Shown here: one piece after another, positions 7,774-15,753 of the stretch | Layout: each line of letters begins with the position of its first letter | Numbering within the stretch: the first letter of the stretch is position 1 | Assembly: GCF_012103215.1 (NCBI RefSeq) | Contig: NZ_JAAVNE010000038.1 | Span: forward strand, 1-54,985 | Length of the DNA stretch: 54,985 nt | Direction of reading: 5' to 3' | DNA from: Falsiroseomonas selenitidurans | Lineage (GTDB): Bacteria > Pseudomonadota > Alphaproteobacteria > Acetobacterales > Acetobacteraceae | The notes under the pieces: model-generated | Seen by the model: only the letters and a program-made list of their open reading frames with translations | The model's database searches: none | What the model was told of the DNA's origin: nothing | Program-made: the position numbers and the translations under genes

Positions 7774-8934
7774 TCATCGCGGCAGACGCAGCAGCGCCGG
7801 GATGGCCGGCGCCAGGCACAGCGCGGCGAGGGCGAAGGCGCCGGCATAGCCCGCCACGCCCACCGCCAGCCCGCCCAGCAGCGGCCCGGCCAGGTAGCCC
7901 AGCTGCAGCGTCAGCATCATCAGGTTCAGGTTGGCGCCACGGCGCTCGGGCGGCGAATGCCGGTGCATCAGCGCGTTCAGCAGCGGCAGCGCGGCGCCGA
8001 AGCCGAGGCCGAACAGCAGCGACGCCGGCAGCAGCATCCAGCCCGGCAGCGGCAGCGCCAGCAGCGCCAGCGCCACCACCACCAGCAGCGTGCCCAGCGC
8101 CGCCAGCCGGCGCTGGTCCACCCGGTCGAAGAACCCGCCGGCCAGCAGCCGCAGGCCCATGATGGTGAAGGTCTGCAGGCCGAAGAACAGGCCGATGAGC
8201 GGCGCCGCGCCAAGCTCCAGGGCGCGCGGCTTCAGCAGGCTGAACAGCAGCGCATGCGCCAGGAAGGCGGCGCTGTTCACCGCCAGCAGCAGCCATACCG
8301 GCTGCCCCTGCGGCATGATCGCGGGCTCGGCCGGGGTGGCCGGTGCGGCGGGCGCGTGGCGGGCGATCAGCACGGCCAGCAGCAGGGCGGGCGCCTGCAG
8401 CGCGGCCATGGCGGCGTATTGTCCGCTGGCCTCGCCGCCGAAGGCCGGCAGCGTCGCCTCCATGATCGGCGGCAGCAGCGCGAAGGGCAGCAGGTCCGCC
8501 ACCCCGAACAGCGAGAAGGCCTCGCCCGCCCGGCTCGGCGGCACCAGGGCGACGAAGGCGGTGATGATGCCGACCAGCGTCAGCACGAAGCCGAGCCCAT
8601 GCCACAGCCGCAGCGCCAGGATCGCGGCGAAGCCATCGGCCAGGGCATAGAGCGGCAAGGCCACCAGCGTCACGGCGAAGCCGGCGACGATGCAGCGCCC
8701 GGCGGTCGCCGGGGTGATGCGGGCCGAGAGCGGCGGGATCAGCAGCAGCGCCACCAGGGTGAAGACGGCGATGCCCAGGCCGGCCTCGGCGGCCGAAAGG
8801 CCGCGGCCGCGCAGCCAGGGCTCCAGCCCGTAGAAGGCGGCCAGGTTGGCGAAGCCGAGCAGCGTCAGCACCAGCATCCCGGCAAAGCCCGGCGTCCACA
8901 GCCGGGCCGGTGGCCCATCCTCCGTCGTCTCCAT
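7774..8934 (-). CDS. Major facilitator superfamily transporter
   Basis: About 386 residues with roughly 12 membrane segments in two six-helix halves separated by a hydrophilic stretch (ARHAPAAPATPAEPAIMPQG). MFS features include LRGRGLSAAEAGLGIAVFTL near helices 1-2 and GGFFDRVDQRRLAALG between helices 8 and 9. I chose the ATG at 8934 (METTEDGPP) with GGGGG upstream; an ATG at 8964 is possible. Longer readings upstream would run into the PEP-CTERM gene. Substrate unknown; an efflux or sugar role would be a guess. Confidence 0.83.
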   Translation of the reverse strand: METTEDGPPARLWTPGFAGMLVLTLLGFANLAAFYGLEPWLRGRGLSAAEAGLGIAVFTLVALLLIPPLSARITPATAGRCIVAGFAVTLVALPLYALADGFAAILALRLWHGLGFVLTLVGIITAFVALVPPSRAGEAFSLFGVADLLPFALLPPIMEATLPAFGGEASGQYAAMAALQAPALLLAVLIARHAPAAPATPAEPAIMPQGQPVWLLLAVNSAAFLAHALLFSLLKPRALELGAAPLIGLFFGLQTFTIMGLRLLAGGFFDRVDQRRLAALGTLLVVVALALLALPLPGWMLLPASLLFGLGFGAALPLLNALMHRHSPPERRGANLNLMMLTLQLGYLAGPLLGGLAVGVAGYAGAFALAALCLAPAIPALLRLPR

Positions 8935-9016
8935 GCCGGCCCCCGCGAAAGCGGCCTCCAGCATGGCGGGCGGCGGGGTGGAGGGCCAGGGGCGACGCCG
9001 GCGCCGGGCCTCGGCT

Positions 9017-9988
9017 TCAGCCGCGCCGGCGCAGCAGCCGCAGGCTGGCCAGGCCCAGGCCGAACAGCGCCAGGCCGGCGGGTTCCGGCACCGGGGTGCC
9101 CGGATCGCCGCCCGGGTCCTGGGGCAGGTCGAAGCGGATCGGCTGGCTGTGCATCTCGCCGCGCCCGGCATAGCGGGCGGCGAACAGGCTGCCCTCGATC
9201 GGCGTGGCGTTGCCCACCACGGCCAGCGGCGCCAGCACCGTGCCGCCCCATTGGCGCTGGAAGTCCAGGCTGGTGGCCTCGGTGAAGTTCCAGATGATGT
9301 CGCGCGCCAGGCTGGTGGCGTTCAGGAAATTCGCCTGGCCGGTGTAGCTGGCGCCGGTGACGTTGAAGATGGCGCCGTCGCGCCCGTTCAGGTTCACGCT
9401 GAAGGAGGCGAAGGAGGCAAGCTGCGCCGTGGTGAGGGCGAACACCGCCAGCCCCTCGCCGGCGCTGGCGGTGACCGGCACGTTGTTCGGGAAGCCGGGC
9501 GTCGCCGCGCCCGGCAGCAGGCTGTTGGCCTCCAGCGCCGCCAGTTGCGCGGAAAGGCCGGTCAGCGGTTCGACGAAGCTGGTGGTGAAGTCCGGCAGCG
9601 GGTTCGGCGCCGGCGCGTCCGGCCCGCCGCCGATGGACCGCCCGCCGCCGCCATTGGTGTTGACCAGGCCGGCCGCCGACCCGCCGATGGTGACGCCGCC
9701 GCCACTGTTGACGTTCAGCGGATTGCCGGCCGTGGCGCTGCCATAGACCGTCAGCGCCCGGAAGCCGGAGGCCGCGGCCGCGCCGGGATTGTTGAAGAAG
9801 GTGGCGCCGCCGGTCAGGTCGCCGCCGACCACGCTGCGGCCCTCGATGTCCGAATTGGTGGTGAGGTCCCCGGTGGTGACCACGTTGAACTGCCGCAGGA
9901 TGTCGAAGGCGGAAAGCGGCCCGGCATTGGCGGGCGCCGCCAAGCCGACCAGGGCGGCGACGGCAAGGAGGGATCGGCGCAGCGGCAT
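9017..9988 (-). CDS. Choice-of-anchor A family exported protein with PEP-CTERM sorting signal
   Basis: A 323-residue exported protein. The start at 9988 gives a signal peptide (MPLRRSLLAVAALVGLAAPANA) behind AGGACG. The body is the choice-of-anchor A domain: AFDILRQFNVVTTGDL, SDIEGRSVVGGDL, then a long Asn/Gly-rich beta-type region with NFTEATSLDFQRQWGGTVLAP. The C-terminus is a full PEP-CTERM signal: VPEP, a hydrophobic helix (AGLALFGLGLASL) and RLLRRRG. Such proteins are cleaved by an exosortase and become part of the outer surface or extracellular matrix; no exosortase gene lies in this window. Low-complexity Gly/Asn stretches may vary between strains. Confidence 0.9.
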   Translation of the reverse strand: MPLRRSLLAVAALVGLAAPANAGPLSAFDILRQFNVVTTGDLTTNSDIEGRSVVGGDLTGGATFFNNPGAAAASGFRALTVYGSATAGNPLNVNSGGGVTIGGSAAGLVNTNGGGGRSIGGGPDAPAPNPLPDFTTSFVEPLTGLSAQLAALEANSLLPGAATPGFPNNVPVTASAGEGLAVFALTTAQLASFASFSVNLNGRDGAIFNVTGASYTGQANFLNATSLARDIIWNFTEATSLDFQRQWGGTVLAPLAVVGNATPIEGSLFAARYAGRGEMHSQPIRFDLPQDPGGDPGTPVPEPAGLALFGLGLASLRLLRRRG

Positions 9989-10128
9989 GATTGGGCGTCC
10001 TGTCTCACGGAATGGATCCTGGACAGGCTTTTGCAACATTGGTGCCGCGCCGGCATGTCCGGCGGAATCAGCAGCTTGAAGGAGATGGCGCGACGCCGGC
10101 AGCGGCCGCCGTCAGACCCGCCGACAGG

Positions 10129-10626
10129 TCACCCTCGGGCGGCTTCCTGCCCCATCGCCGGCTGCGGCCCGGGGTTCAGGCGCCAGATGGTGAAGCTGAG
10201 GAAGGTGGCGAAGCCCACCCACACCAGGTAGGGCGCCATCAGCCACGCGGCGAGCGGGGAGATCGGCGCGAACAGCAACACGCAGGCGAGGATGGCGGCA
10301 AACATCGCCAGCGCCTCCGCCGTGGCCCAGCCCAGCTTGCGCAGGCCGAAGAACACCCAGGACCAGCCGGCATTCAGCACCAGCTGCACCAGCCAGGCCA
10401 GCATGGGCAGGCCGAAGCCGTCCTGCCGCCACACCAGGAACCCGGCGGCCGCGATCATCAGGTACAGCAGCGACCAGGCGATCGGGAACAGCCAGTTAGG
10501 CGGGTTCCAGGTGGGTTTGCGCAGCGCCTCATACCACGGCCCCGGCCTGAACACCGCCCCGGTGGAGGCAGCGACAAAGCAGGCGGCGAGGCAGGCGAGG
10601 GCACCGAGGATCAGGGTCCAGTCCAT
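10129..10626 (-). CDS. tspO: TspO/MBR family protein
   Basis: A 165-residue membrane protein with five helices, the family's size. The diagnostic region is RPGPWYEALRKPTWNPPNWLF followed by PIAWSLLYLMI, the Trp/Pro-rich loop that binds porphyrins and related ligands; Trp-rich helices (NAGWSWVFF) follow. Bacterial TspO is linked to tetrapyrrole and oxygen or light responses. I start at the ATG of MDWTLILGA (10626); an upstream start would run into the decayed gene at 10627-11082. No photosynthesis genes are present in the window. Confidence 0.93.
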   Translation of the reverse strand: MDWTLILGALACLAACFVAASTGAVFRPGPWYEALRKPTWNPPNWLFPIAWSLLYLMIAAAGFLVWRQDGFGLPMLAWLVQLVLNAGWSWVFFGLRKLGWATAEALAMFAAILACVLLFAPISPLAAWLMAPYLVWVGFATFLSFTIWRLNPGPQPAMGQEAARG

Positions 10627-11082
10627 CAACACCAGATGGGCCCTTCCGCCGCCGCTGTCCACCGCGCGCGGCCGCGGCGAAGATGGCGAGGGTCAGCCCC
10701 GCCGCCGGCGTCGCCCAGAGCCGGCGCCCGCCCTTGCCGAAGCCGGCCAGCCAGGCAGCCCGTCGCCGGCCGGGATGACGGGCTGCGTCGCCGCGGCGAT
10801 CCGGTCCCGCGGCAGCAGCTGCGGCTTGCCGATGCGACCGCCCCGCCGCGCCAGGTCGCGCAGCGTCGGCCGCAGGCCGGAGGCAGCCGATTTCGCGCCC
10901 GGCCGCAGGCCCTTCCATGCGAGCCGGTCGATGCCGAGCGGCACGAACAGCGCCTGCCCGGCAAATCCGGCAGGGACTGGCCGCCGCCGCGGGCGATCAG
11001 CGCGCCGAGCAGCGTGGAGCCGCCATGGGTCCAGCGCGTGCCGGGCGGCCGGCGAGCCGGGCAGGGCGGGCCGTCGCCGGAC
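10627..11082 (-). pseudogene. Decayed serine hydrolase (class C beta-lactamase family), C-terminal remnant
   Basis: Reading the minus strand from about 11041 and switching frame gives recognisable pieces in the right order: TRWTHGGSTLLGALIARGGG then QSLPD; after a frameshift near 10970, FAGQALFVPLGIDRLAWKG, SAASGLRPTLRDLARRG, PQLLPRDRIAAATQPV; after another near 10740, WLAGFGKGGRRLWATPAAGL and TLAIFAAAARGG. These match the C-terminal half of beta-lactamase-fold serine hydrolases (GLR-T-RDLAR, QLLP, GHGGQ-LW-like). The N-terminal half with the SxxK and YxN active-site motifs is missing. The remnant directly precedes tspO and follows the AraC-type gene on the same strand. Confidence 0.75.
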
Positions 11083-11946
11083 TCATGCCGCCGGCCGCAG
11101 CGGCAGCATCACCGCGGTCAGCCATTCGGCCGGCGGCAGGCTGCGGCAGTCGTTCAGGTATTCCTCGCGCGCCGGCTGGTCCGCCGGTTCCTCGCCGCTG
11201 CCGGGCAGCCAGTCCCGGTACAGCCGGCGATAGGCCCGCTCCAGCTCCGCATAGGGGCCGCGGAAGACCAGCACGGCCAGGCGCGTGGGCGGCAGGGTGC
11301 GCAGGATGACGCCATCCGACGCCTCGACCCCCTCCGGCACCGTCATCGCCGCCTCGGCCCGCAGGGCATCGGCCGGGACGCTGCCGGGGTCGTCGTGGAA
11401 CAGGCCGATCCAGCGCGTCGCCGGCCCCTCCAGACCGCGCGCCCGCGCCCAGGCGGCCAGAAGGTCGAAGCGCGTGCCGATGCCCATATAGGGGCCGCGA
11501 TGGGCGAGGGTGGCCAGGCGCAGCGCCGGCTCATCCCGTATCGTGACCTCGTTCATCCAATCCTCCTCGTCGCCAGGTTCGGGCCGCGGCCGGCCGATGC
11601 CGCCGGCATCGCGATAGGCGGCGGGCGGCACCCCGTAGGCGGCGCGAAACGCCCGGGTGAAGGCGGCGGCGGAGCCATAGCCGCAGCGCCGCGCCACGGC
11701 GGCGATCGGCAGCCTCTCCCGCGCCAGCAGCCCGGCGGCGCGCGACAGGCGCTCCCGCGCCAGGGTCTCGGCGGGCGTCTCGCCGGTGATCTCGCGGTAG
11801 ATGCGGTGGAAGTGGAAGGGGCTGAAGGCGGCGGCCGCGGCCAGATCCTCCAGCCCGGGATTGCGCGCCGGGTCGGCGGCGATCAGCGCGATGGCCCGGG
11901 CGATGCGCCTTGCGTAATCCTGCCGGGTGGGAAGCTTCAATGCCAT
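11083..11946 (-). CDS. AraC family transcriptional regulator with GyrI-like effector domain
   Basis: About 287 residues. The N-terminal 100 form two helix-turn-helix motifs of the AraC type (DLAAAAAFSPFHFHRIYREI and PIAAVARRCGYGSAAAFTRAF). Residues about 135-287 form a GyrI-like/SOUL-type small-molecule-binding domain (VTIRDEPALRLATLAHRGPY, RWIGLFHDDP, LAVLVFRGPYAELERAY). This arrangement is that of Rob/SbmC-like regulators that sense toxic hydrophobic compounds. I use the ATG of MALKLPTRQ at 11946 rather than an ATG ten codons earlier. Its ancestral target may have been the broken hydrolase gene just downstream; that is inference. Confidence 0.9.
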   Translation of the reverse strand: MALKLPTRQDYARRIARAIALIAADPARNPGLEDLAAAAAFSPFHFHRIYREITGETPAETLARERLSRAAGLLARERLPIAAVARRCGYGSAAAFTRAFRAAYGVPPAAYRDAGGIGRPRPEPGDEEDWMNEVTIRDEPALRLATLAHRGPYMGIGTRFDLLAAWARARGLEGPATRWIGLFHDDPGSVPADALRAEAAMTVPEGVEASDGVILRTLPPTRLAVLVFRGPYAELERAYRRLYRDWLPGSGEEPADQPAREEYLNDCRSLPPAEWLTAVMLPLRPAA

Positions 11947-12068
11947 GGCGGCCCCTCTGCCGGCGGCATCATGCACCGGACGCAGTTGATCCGCCTTGCG
12001 ATCCTGCCGCGGCTTGCACCGGGCCGGGCGCGGGCTATGGTCCGGCCAGCATTCGCAGGATCCTCTTC

Positions 12069-13460
12069 ATGTCCGAGAGCTTCGACCTCATCGTCATCGG
12101 CGCCGGCCCCGGCGGCTATGTCTGCGCGATCCGCGCGGCGCAGCTCGGCATGAAGGTGGCCTGCGTGGAGAAGCGCGCGACGCTGGGCGGCACCTGCCTG
12201 AATGTCGGCTGCATCCCGTCCAAGGCGCTGCTGCATTCCTCGGAGCATTTCGAGGAGACCAAGCACAAGCTGGCCGACCATGGCGTGATGGTCGAAGGCG
12301 TGACCTACGACCTTGCGCGCATGCAGGCCCGCAAGGGGGAGGTGGTCTCGGCCAACGTCAAGGGCGTGGAGTTCCTGTTCAAGAAGAACAAGGTCACCTG
12401 GCTGAAGGGCGCGGCCAGCATCCCCGCCCCCGGCCAGGTGAAGGTGGGCGAGACCACCTATGCGGCGAAGAACATCGTCATCGCCACCGGCAGCGAGAGC
12501 ATGCCGCTGGCCGGGGTGGAGGTGGACGAGAAGCAGATCGTCACCTCCACCGGCGCGCTGGAGCTGGAGAAGGTGCCGGGCCACCTGGTGGTGATCGGCG
12601 GCGGCGTCATCGGGCTGGAACTCGGCAGCGTCTGGCGCCGGCTGGGCGCCGAGGTGACGGTGGTGGAATTCCTCGACCGCTTGGTGCCGAGCATGGATAC
12701 GGAGCTGGGCAAGCAGTTCGAGCGCGTGCTGGCCAAGCAGGGCATCAAGTTCAAGCTGAAGTCGAAGGTGACCAGCGCGCAGAAGGCCGATGACGGCGTG
12801 ACGCTGACCATCGAGCCCGCCGCCGGCGGGGCGGCGGAGACGCTGAAGGCCGATGTGGTGCTGCTGGCCATCGGCCGCCGCGCCTTCACCGAAGGCCTTG
12901 GCCTGAAGGAGATCGGCGTGGCGCAGGATGAGCGTGGCCGCGTCATCACCGATGCGCATTTCGCCACCAATATCCCGGGCATCTACGCCATCGGCGATGC
13001 CATCGCCGGCGCCATGCTGGCGCACAAGGCGGAGGAGGAGGGCGTCGCGGCGGCCGAGATCCTGGCCGGCCAGCATGGCCATGTGAACTACAACGCGATT
13101 CCGGGGGTGGTCTACACTTGGCCGGAAGTGGCCAGCATCGGCGAGACCGAGGAACAGCTGAAGGCGCGCGGCGTAGCCTACAATGTGGGCAAGTTCCCCT
13201 TCACGGCGAATGGCCGCGCCCGGGCCATGGGCGATGTCGATGGCTTCGTGAAGATCCTGGCCGACAAGACCACGGACCGCATCCTCGGCGCGCATATCCT
13301 CGGGGCCGATGCCGGCACCCTGATCGCCGAGATTGCCGTCGCCATGGAATTCGGCGCGAGCGCCGAGGATGTGGCCCGCACCAGCCATGCGCATCCCTCG
13401 CTGAACGAGGCGGTGAAGGAAGCCGCGCTGGCCGTGGGTGGCCGCGCCCTGCACATCTAG
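12069..13460 (+). CDS. lpdA: Dihydrolipoyl dehydrogenase (E3)
   Basis: A 463-residue flavoprotein disulfide reductase. It has the FAD-binding IVIGAGPGGYVCAIRAAQLG, the redox-active disulfide GGTCLNVGCIPSKALL, the NAD-binding VIGGGVIGLELGSVW and a C-terminal dimer domain ending TSHAHPSLNEAVKEAAL with the catalytic His/Glu. It reoxidises the lipoyl arms of 2-oxo-acid dehydrogenase complexes or the glycine cleavage system. The ATG has AGGA nine bases upstream. No E1/E2 genes lie alongside, so it may serve more than one complex. Confidence 0.97.
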   Translation: MSESFDLIVIGAGPGGYVCAIRAAQLGMKVACVEKRATLGGTCLNVGCIPSKALLHSSEHFEETKHKLADHGVMVEGVTYDLARMQARKGEVVSANVKGVEFLFKKNKVTWLKGAASIPAPGQVKVGETTYAAKNIVIATGSESMPLAGVEVDEKQIVTSTGALELEKVPGHLVVIGGGVIGLELGSVWRRLGAEVTVVEFLDRLVPSMDTELGKQFERVLAKQGIKFKLKSKVTSAQKADDGVTLTIEPAAGGAAETLKADVVLLAIGRRAFTEGLGLKEIGVAQDERGRVITDAHFATNIPGIYAIGDAIAGAMLAHKAEEEGVAAAEILAGQHGHVNYNAIPGVVYTWPEVASIGETEEQLKARGVAYNVGKFPFTANGRARAMGDVDGFVKILADKTTDRILGAHILGADAGTLIAEIAVAMEFGASAEDVARTSHAHPSLNEAVKEAALAVGGRALHI

Positions 13461-13605
13461 TGCCCCCAGGCGGCGGGCGCGCCCTCCGGCCGCTTGCGCC
13501 GCCCGTGCCGATACGGCCGCCGCGCGCCGCCGCCCGCGCGTTGGCGCCGGGCCCGCGCCTCCTGCCCCGGATGGCCGGCCGCCTTGGCCGCCAGGCAGCG
13601 GCAGC

Positions 13606-14664
13606 CTGATAAAATACCTGGGATCGAAGAAGGCGCTGCTGGGGCCGATCCTGCGGGCGATCGGGGCGGCGGCGGGGGAGGGGGCGGTGGTGGCCGACCT
13701 GTTCTCCGGCTCCGCCCGCGTTGCCCATGCCGTGAAGGCGGCCGGATGGCAGGTGCTGGCGAATGACGAGCTGCGCTTCGCCCAGGTGCTGGCGCGCGGC
13801 GTGGTGCAGGCGGATGCGGAAGCCTGGGGTGCGCGGGCGCGCCGGCTGCTGGCCGATTTCGCCGACCTGCCGCCGGCGCCCGGCTGGTTCACCGAGACCT
13901 ATGCCGGCCAGGCCCGCTACCTGCACCCGGCCAATGCGGCACGCATCGAGGCGGTGCGGGAAGCGATCCGGCGGCTGGAGGCGGAGCCGGAGCTGGAGGC
14001 GGTGCTGCTCGCCGCCCTGCTGCAGGCGGCGGACCGGGTGGACAGCAGCCCCGGCCACCAGATGGCCTTCCTCCGCGCGCTGGCGCCGCGTGCGCTGAAG
14101 CCGCTGGCCCTGCGGCTGCCCGACCTGCTGCCTCGCCCGGCTTCCGGCCCCTGCCTGGCGCTGGGGGAGGATGCGGTGGCGCTGGCCGCGGCCATCGAGT
14201 GCGACGTGGCCTATCTCGACCCGCCCTACGACCAGCACGCCTACCTGGCGAACTACCATCTGTGGGAGACGCTGGTGCGCTGGGATCGGCCGGAGGTCTA
14301 TGGCCGGGCCTGCAAGCGCACCGATTGCCGCACCCGGCGCAGCCCCTTCAACCGCCGCGCCGCCATCGGCCCCGCCTTCGCCACGCTGGTCGCCGCGCTG
14401 CGGGCCCCGACGCTGGTGGTGTCCTTCGGCGCGGAGGGTTTTCTCGGGCGGGCGGAGCTGGAGCGGATGCTGGCCGGCCGCGGCTACCTGCATGTGCTGG
14501 AGGTGCCGCATCGCCGCTATGCCGGCACACGGCTGGGCATCCACAATGGCCGGGGCGAAAAGGTGGGGCGGCCCGGCCCCGCGGCGACGGTGGAGCGGCT
14601 CTATGTCGCCAGCGACCGGCTGCTGGACCTGCCGGCGGACCAGCCCTGGTGCCGGGTGCCCTGA
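13606..14664 (+). CDS. D12-class (Dam-like) adenine-specific DNA methyltransferase, start codon uncertain
   Basis: The conserved protein starts at LIKYLGSKKALLGPIL, the SAM-binding beginning of D12-class N6-adenine methyltransferases. Next come motif I-like VVADLFSGSARVAHAV and the catalytic motif IV YLDPPYDQH, with FNRRAAIGPAFATLVAAL and RYAGTRLGIHN further on. No ATG, GTG or TTG lies in frame near the conserved start: the nearest is a GTG at 13438 inside lpd, and the stretch between is Arg/Pro-rich and not protein-like. I therefore mark the CTG at 13606. The start could be a rare codon, re-initiation after the short frame ending TGA at 13609, or a lost start. No restriction enzyme gene is adjacent. 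Confidence 0.82.
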   Translation: MIKYLGSKKALLGPILRAIGAAAGEGAVVADLFSGSARVAHAVKAAGWQVLANDELRFAQVLARGVVQADAEAWGARARRLLADFADLPPAPGWFTETYAGQARYLHPANAARIEAVREAIRRLEAEPELEAVLLAALLQAADRVDSSPGHQMAFLRALAPRALKPLALRLPDLLPRPASGPCLALGEDAVALAAAIECDVAYLDPPYDQHAYLANYHLWETLVRWDRPEVYGRACKRTDCRTRRSPFNRRAAIGPAFATLVAALRAPTLVVSFGAEGFLGRAELERMLAGRGYLHVLEVPHRRYAGTRLGIHNGRGEKVGRPGPAATVERLYVASDRLLDLPADQPWCRVP

Positions 14665-14739
14665 AGCCCGGCGCGCTGCCCGGAAATGGCCGCTTTCCGG
14701 CCGTTGCAGCCGCCCCCGGGGAAGGCCATCTGCCGGATC

Positions 14740-15021
14740 ATGATGGAATATCGCCCCTCGCTCCGCCGGAAATGCGCGGGCTGGTCGCTCATCGCGCTGG
14801 CGCCGGTCGGCGGCCTGCTGCCGGTGCTGCCAGGGGCGGTGTTCTTCGCGCTCGGCCTGTTCGTGCTGCGCCACCAGTATCTGTGGGCGCATCGGGGCCT
14901 GGGATGGGCTGCCTCCCGCTGGCCGACCACGGTGGAGAAGGTGGAGGCGATGGAAGTCCGCATGATCCAGCGCGCGGATCGAACCGGACAGCGCCTGCGG
15001 CGGCTGTTCCGCCTGGGTTGA
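14740..15021 (+). CDS. Small membrane protein, PGPGW-type
   Basis: About 93 residues with a positively charged N-terminus (YRPSLRRKC), two closely spaced membrane helices (WSLIALAPVGGLLPVLPG and AVFFALGLFVLRHQYLW) and a charged C-terminal tail (VEAMEVRMIQRADR...). The helix hairpin with a LPVLPG turn resembles the putative PGPGW transmembrane family of unknown function. An upstream ATG at 14686 would add 18 residues of poor character; GGGGAAGG lies about 14 bases before 14740. Role unknown. Confidence 0.7.
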   Translation: MMEYRPSLRRKCAGWSLIALAPVGGLLPVLPGAVFFALGLFVLRHQYLWAHRGLGWAASRWPTTVEKVEAMEVRMIQRADRTGQRLRRLFRLG

Positions 15022-15137
15022 TCGGCTGGTGCTGAAGCAATTGTCACCGCCCCGGGCCTGACGATGCGGCAACCGGGGCAACCCGGTTGCGCCTGAGACG
15101 TTTCCTGGACCCCAACGATCAATCCAGGAGACGCGCG

Positions 15138-15692
15138 ATGAACCGACGCAGCCTTTTTCTTGCCGGCGCCATGCTGGTTACGGCCCTGCCGCTCGCGGCG
15201 CAGACCGGTTCCCCCCCCACCAGCCGCCCGACCACCGTGCTCGACCTGCTGAGCAGCACCGGCATCGGCTCCAACACCTTCGTGGAGCGCGCGACGGTGG
15301 GCAACAACTTCGAAATCCAGTCCAGCCGGATCCTGCTGGAAAACAGCACCCACCCGCAGATCCGGGAACTGGCGCAGGAGATCATCGCCACCCACACCGC
15401 CATGTCGGCCGAGTTGCGCTCCCTGCCCGAGGCGACGACGCGCCAGCCGGCGGCGAGCAACGACGTGATGACCGCCAAGCTGGCGCGCCTGCGCGCCTTC
15501 GAGGGCGATGAGCTCAACCGCTGGTACGTGCAGATGCAGGTGGAGGAGAACCGGGAGGCCGCGACCTACTTCCAGTCCTACGCCGAGAATGGCGAGGTGG
15601 CGGCGTTGAAGAGCTTCGCCGCCAAGTACCTGCCGAGGCTGCGCGCCCACCTGGCACGTGCCGAGGCCCTGCAGGCGCCCCGCGCCGAGTAG
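15138..15692 (+). CDS. DUF4142 domain exported protein
   Basis: A 184-residue periplasmic protein. The ATG follows CAGGAG, and MNRRSLFLAGAMLVTALPLAA is a signal peptide. The rest is a helical DUF4142 domain (ferritin-like four-helix bundle family): STGIGSNTFVERATVGNNFE, LAQEIIATHTAMSAELRSL and LNRWYVQMQVEENREAATYF. Proteins of this family are often stress- or biofilm-associated, but no biochemical activity is settled. It stands alone, convergent with the ABC binding-protein gene, with a hairpin between them. Confidence 0.87.
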   Translation: MNRRSLFLAGAMLVTALPLAAQTGSPPTSRPTTVLDLLSSTGIGSNTFVERATVGNNFEIQSSRILLENSTHPQIRELAQEIIATHTAMSAELRSLPEATTRQPAASNDVMTAKLARLRAFEGDELNRWYVQMQVEENREAATYFQSYAENGEVAALKSFAAKYLPRLRAHLARAEALQAPRAE

Positions 15693-15716
15693 TCTCGGGG
15701 GAACTCCCTCGCCGGA

Positions 15717-15741
15717 CCCTCTCCCCCGGTGGGGGAGAGGG
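15717..15741. terminator. Perfect 11-bp hairpin between convergent genes
   Basis: CCCTCTCCCCC, GGT, GGGGGAGAGGG: an 11-bp perfect stem with a three-base loop between two convergent stop codons, so it could act for both. No T-run. It is related in sequence to the hairpin at 49246-49272. Confidence 0.6.
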
Positions 15742-15753
15742 CTTCGGGCGAGC

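Noticed and set aside
13461..13605. Extra N-terminal coding region of the methyltransferase from the GTG at 13438
   Set aside because: The stretch is Arg/Pro/Ala-rich, overlaps the end of lpd and has no family similarity; kept only as an alternative start.
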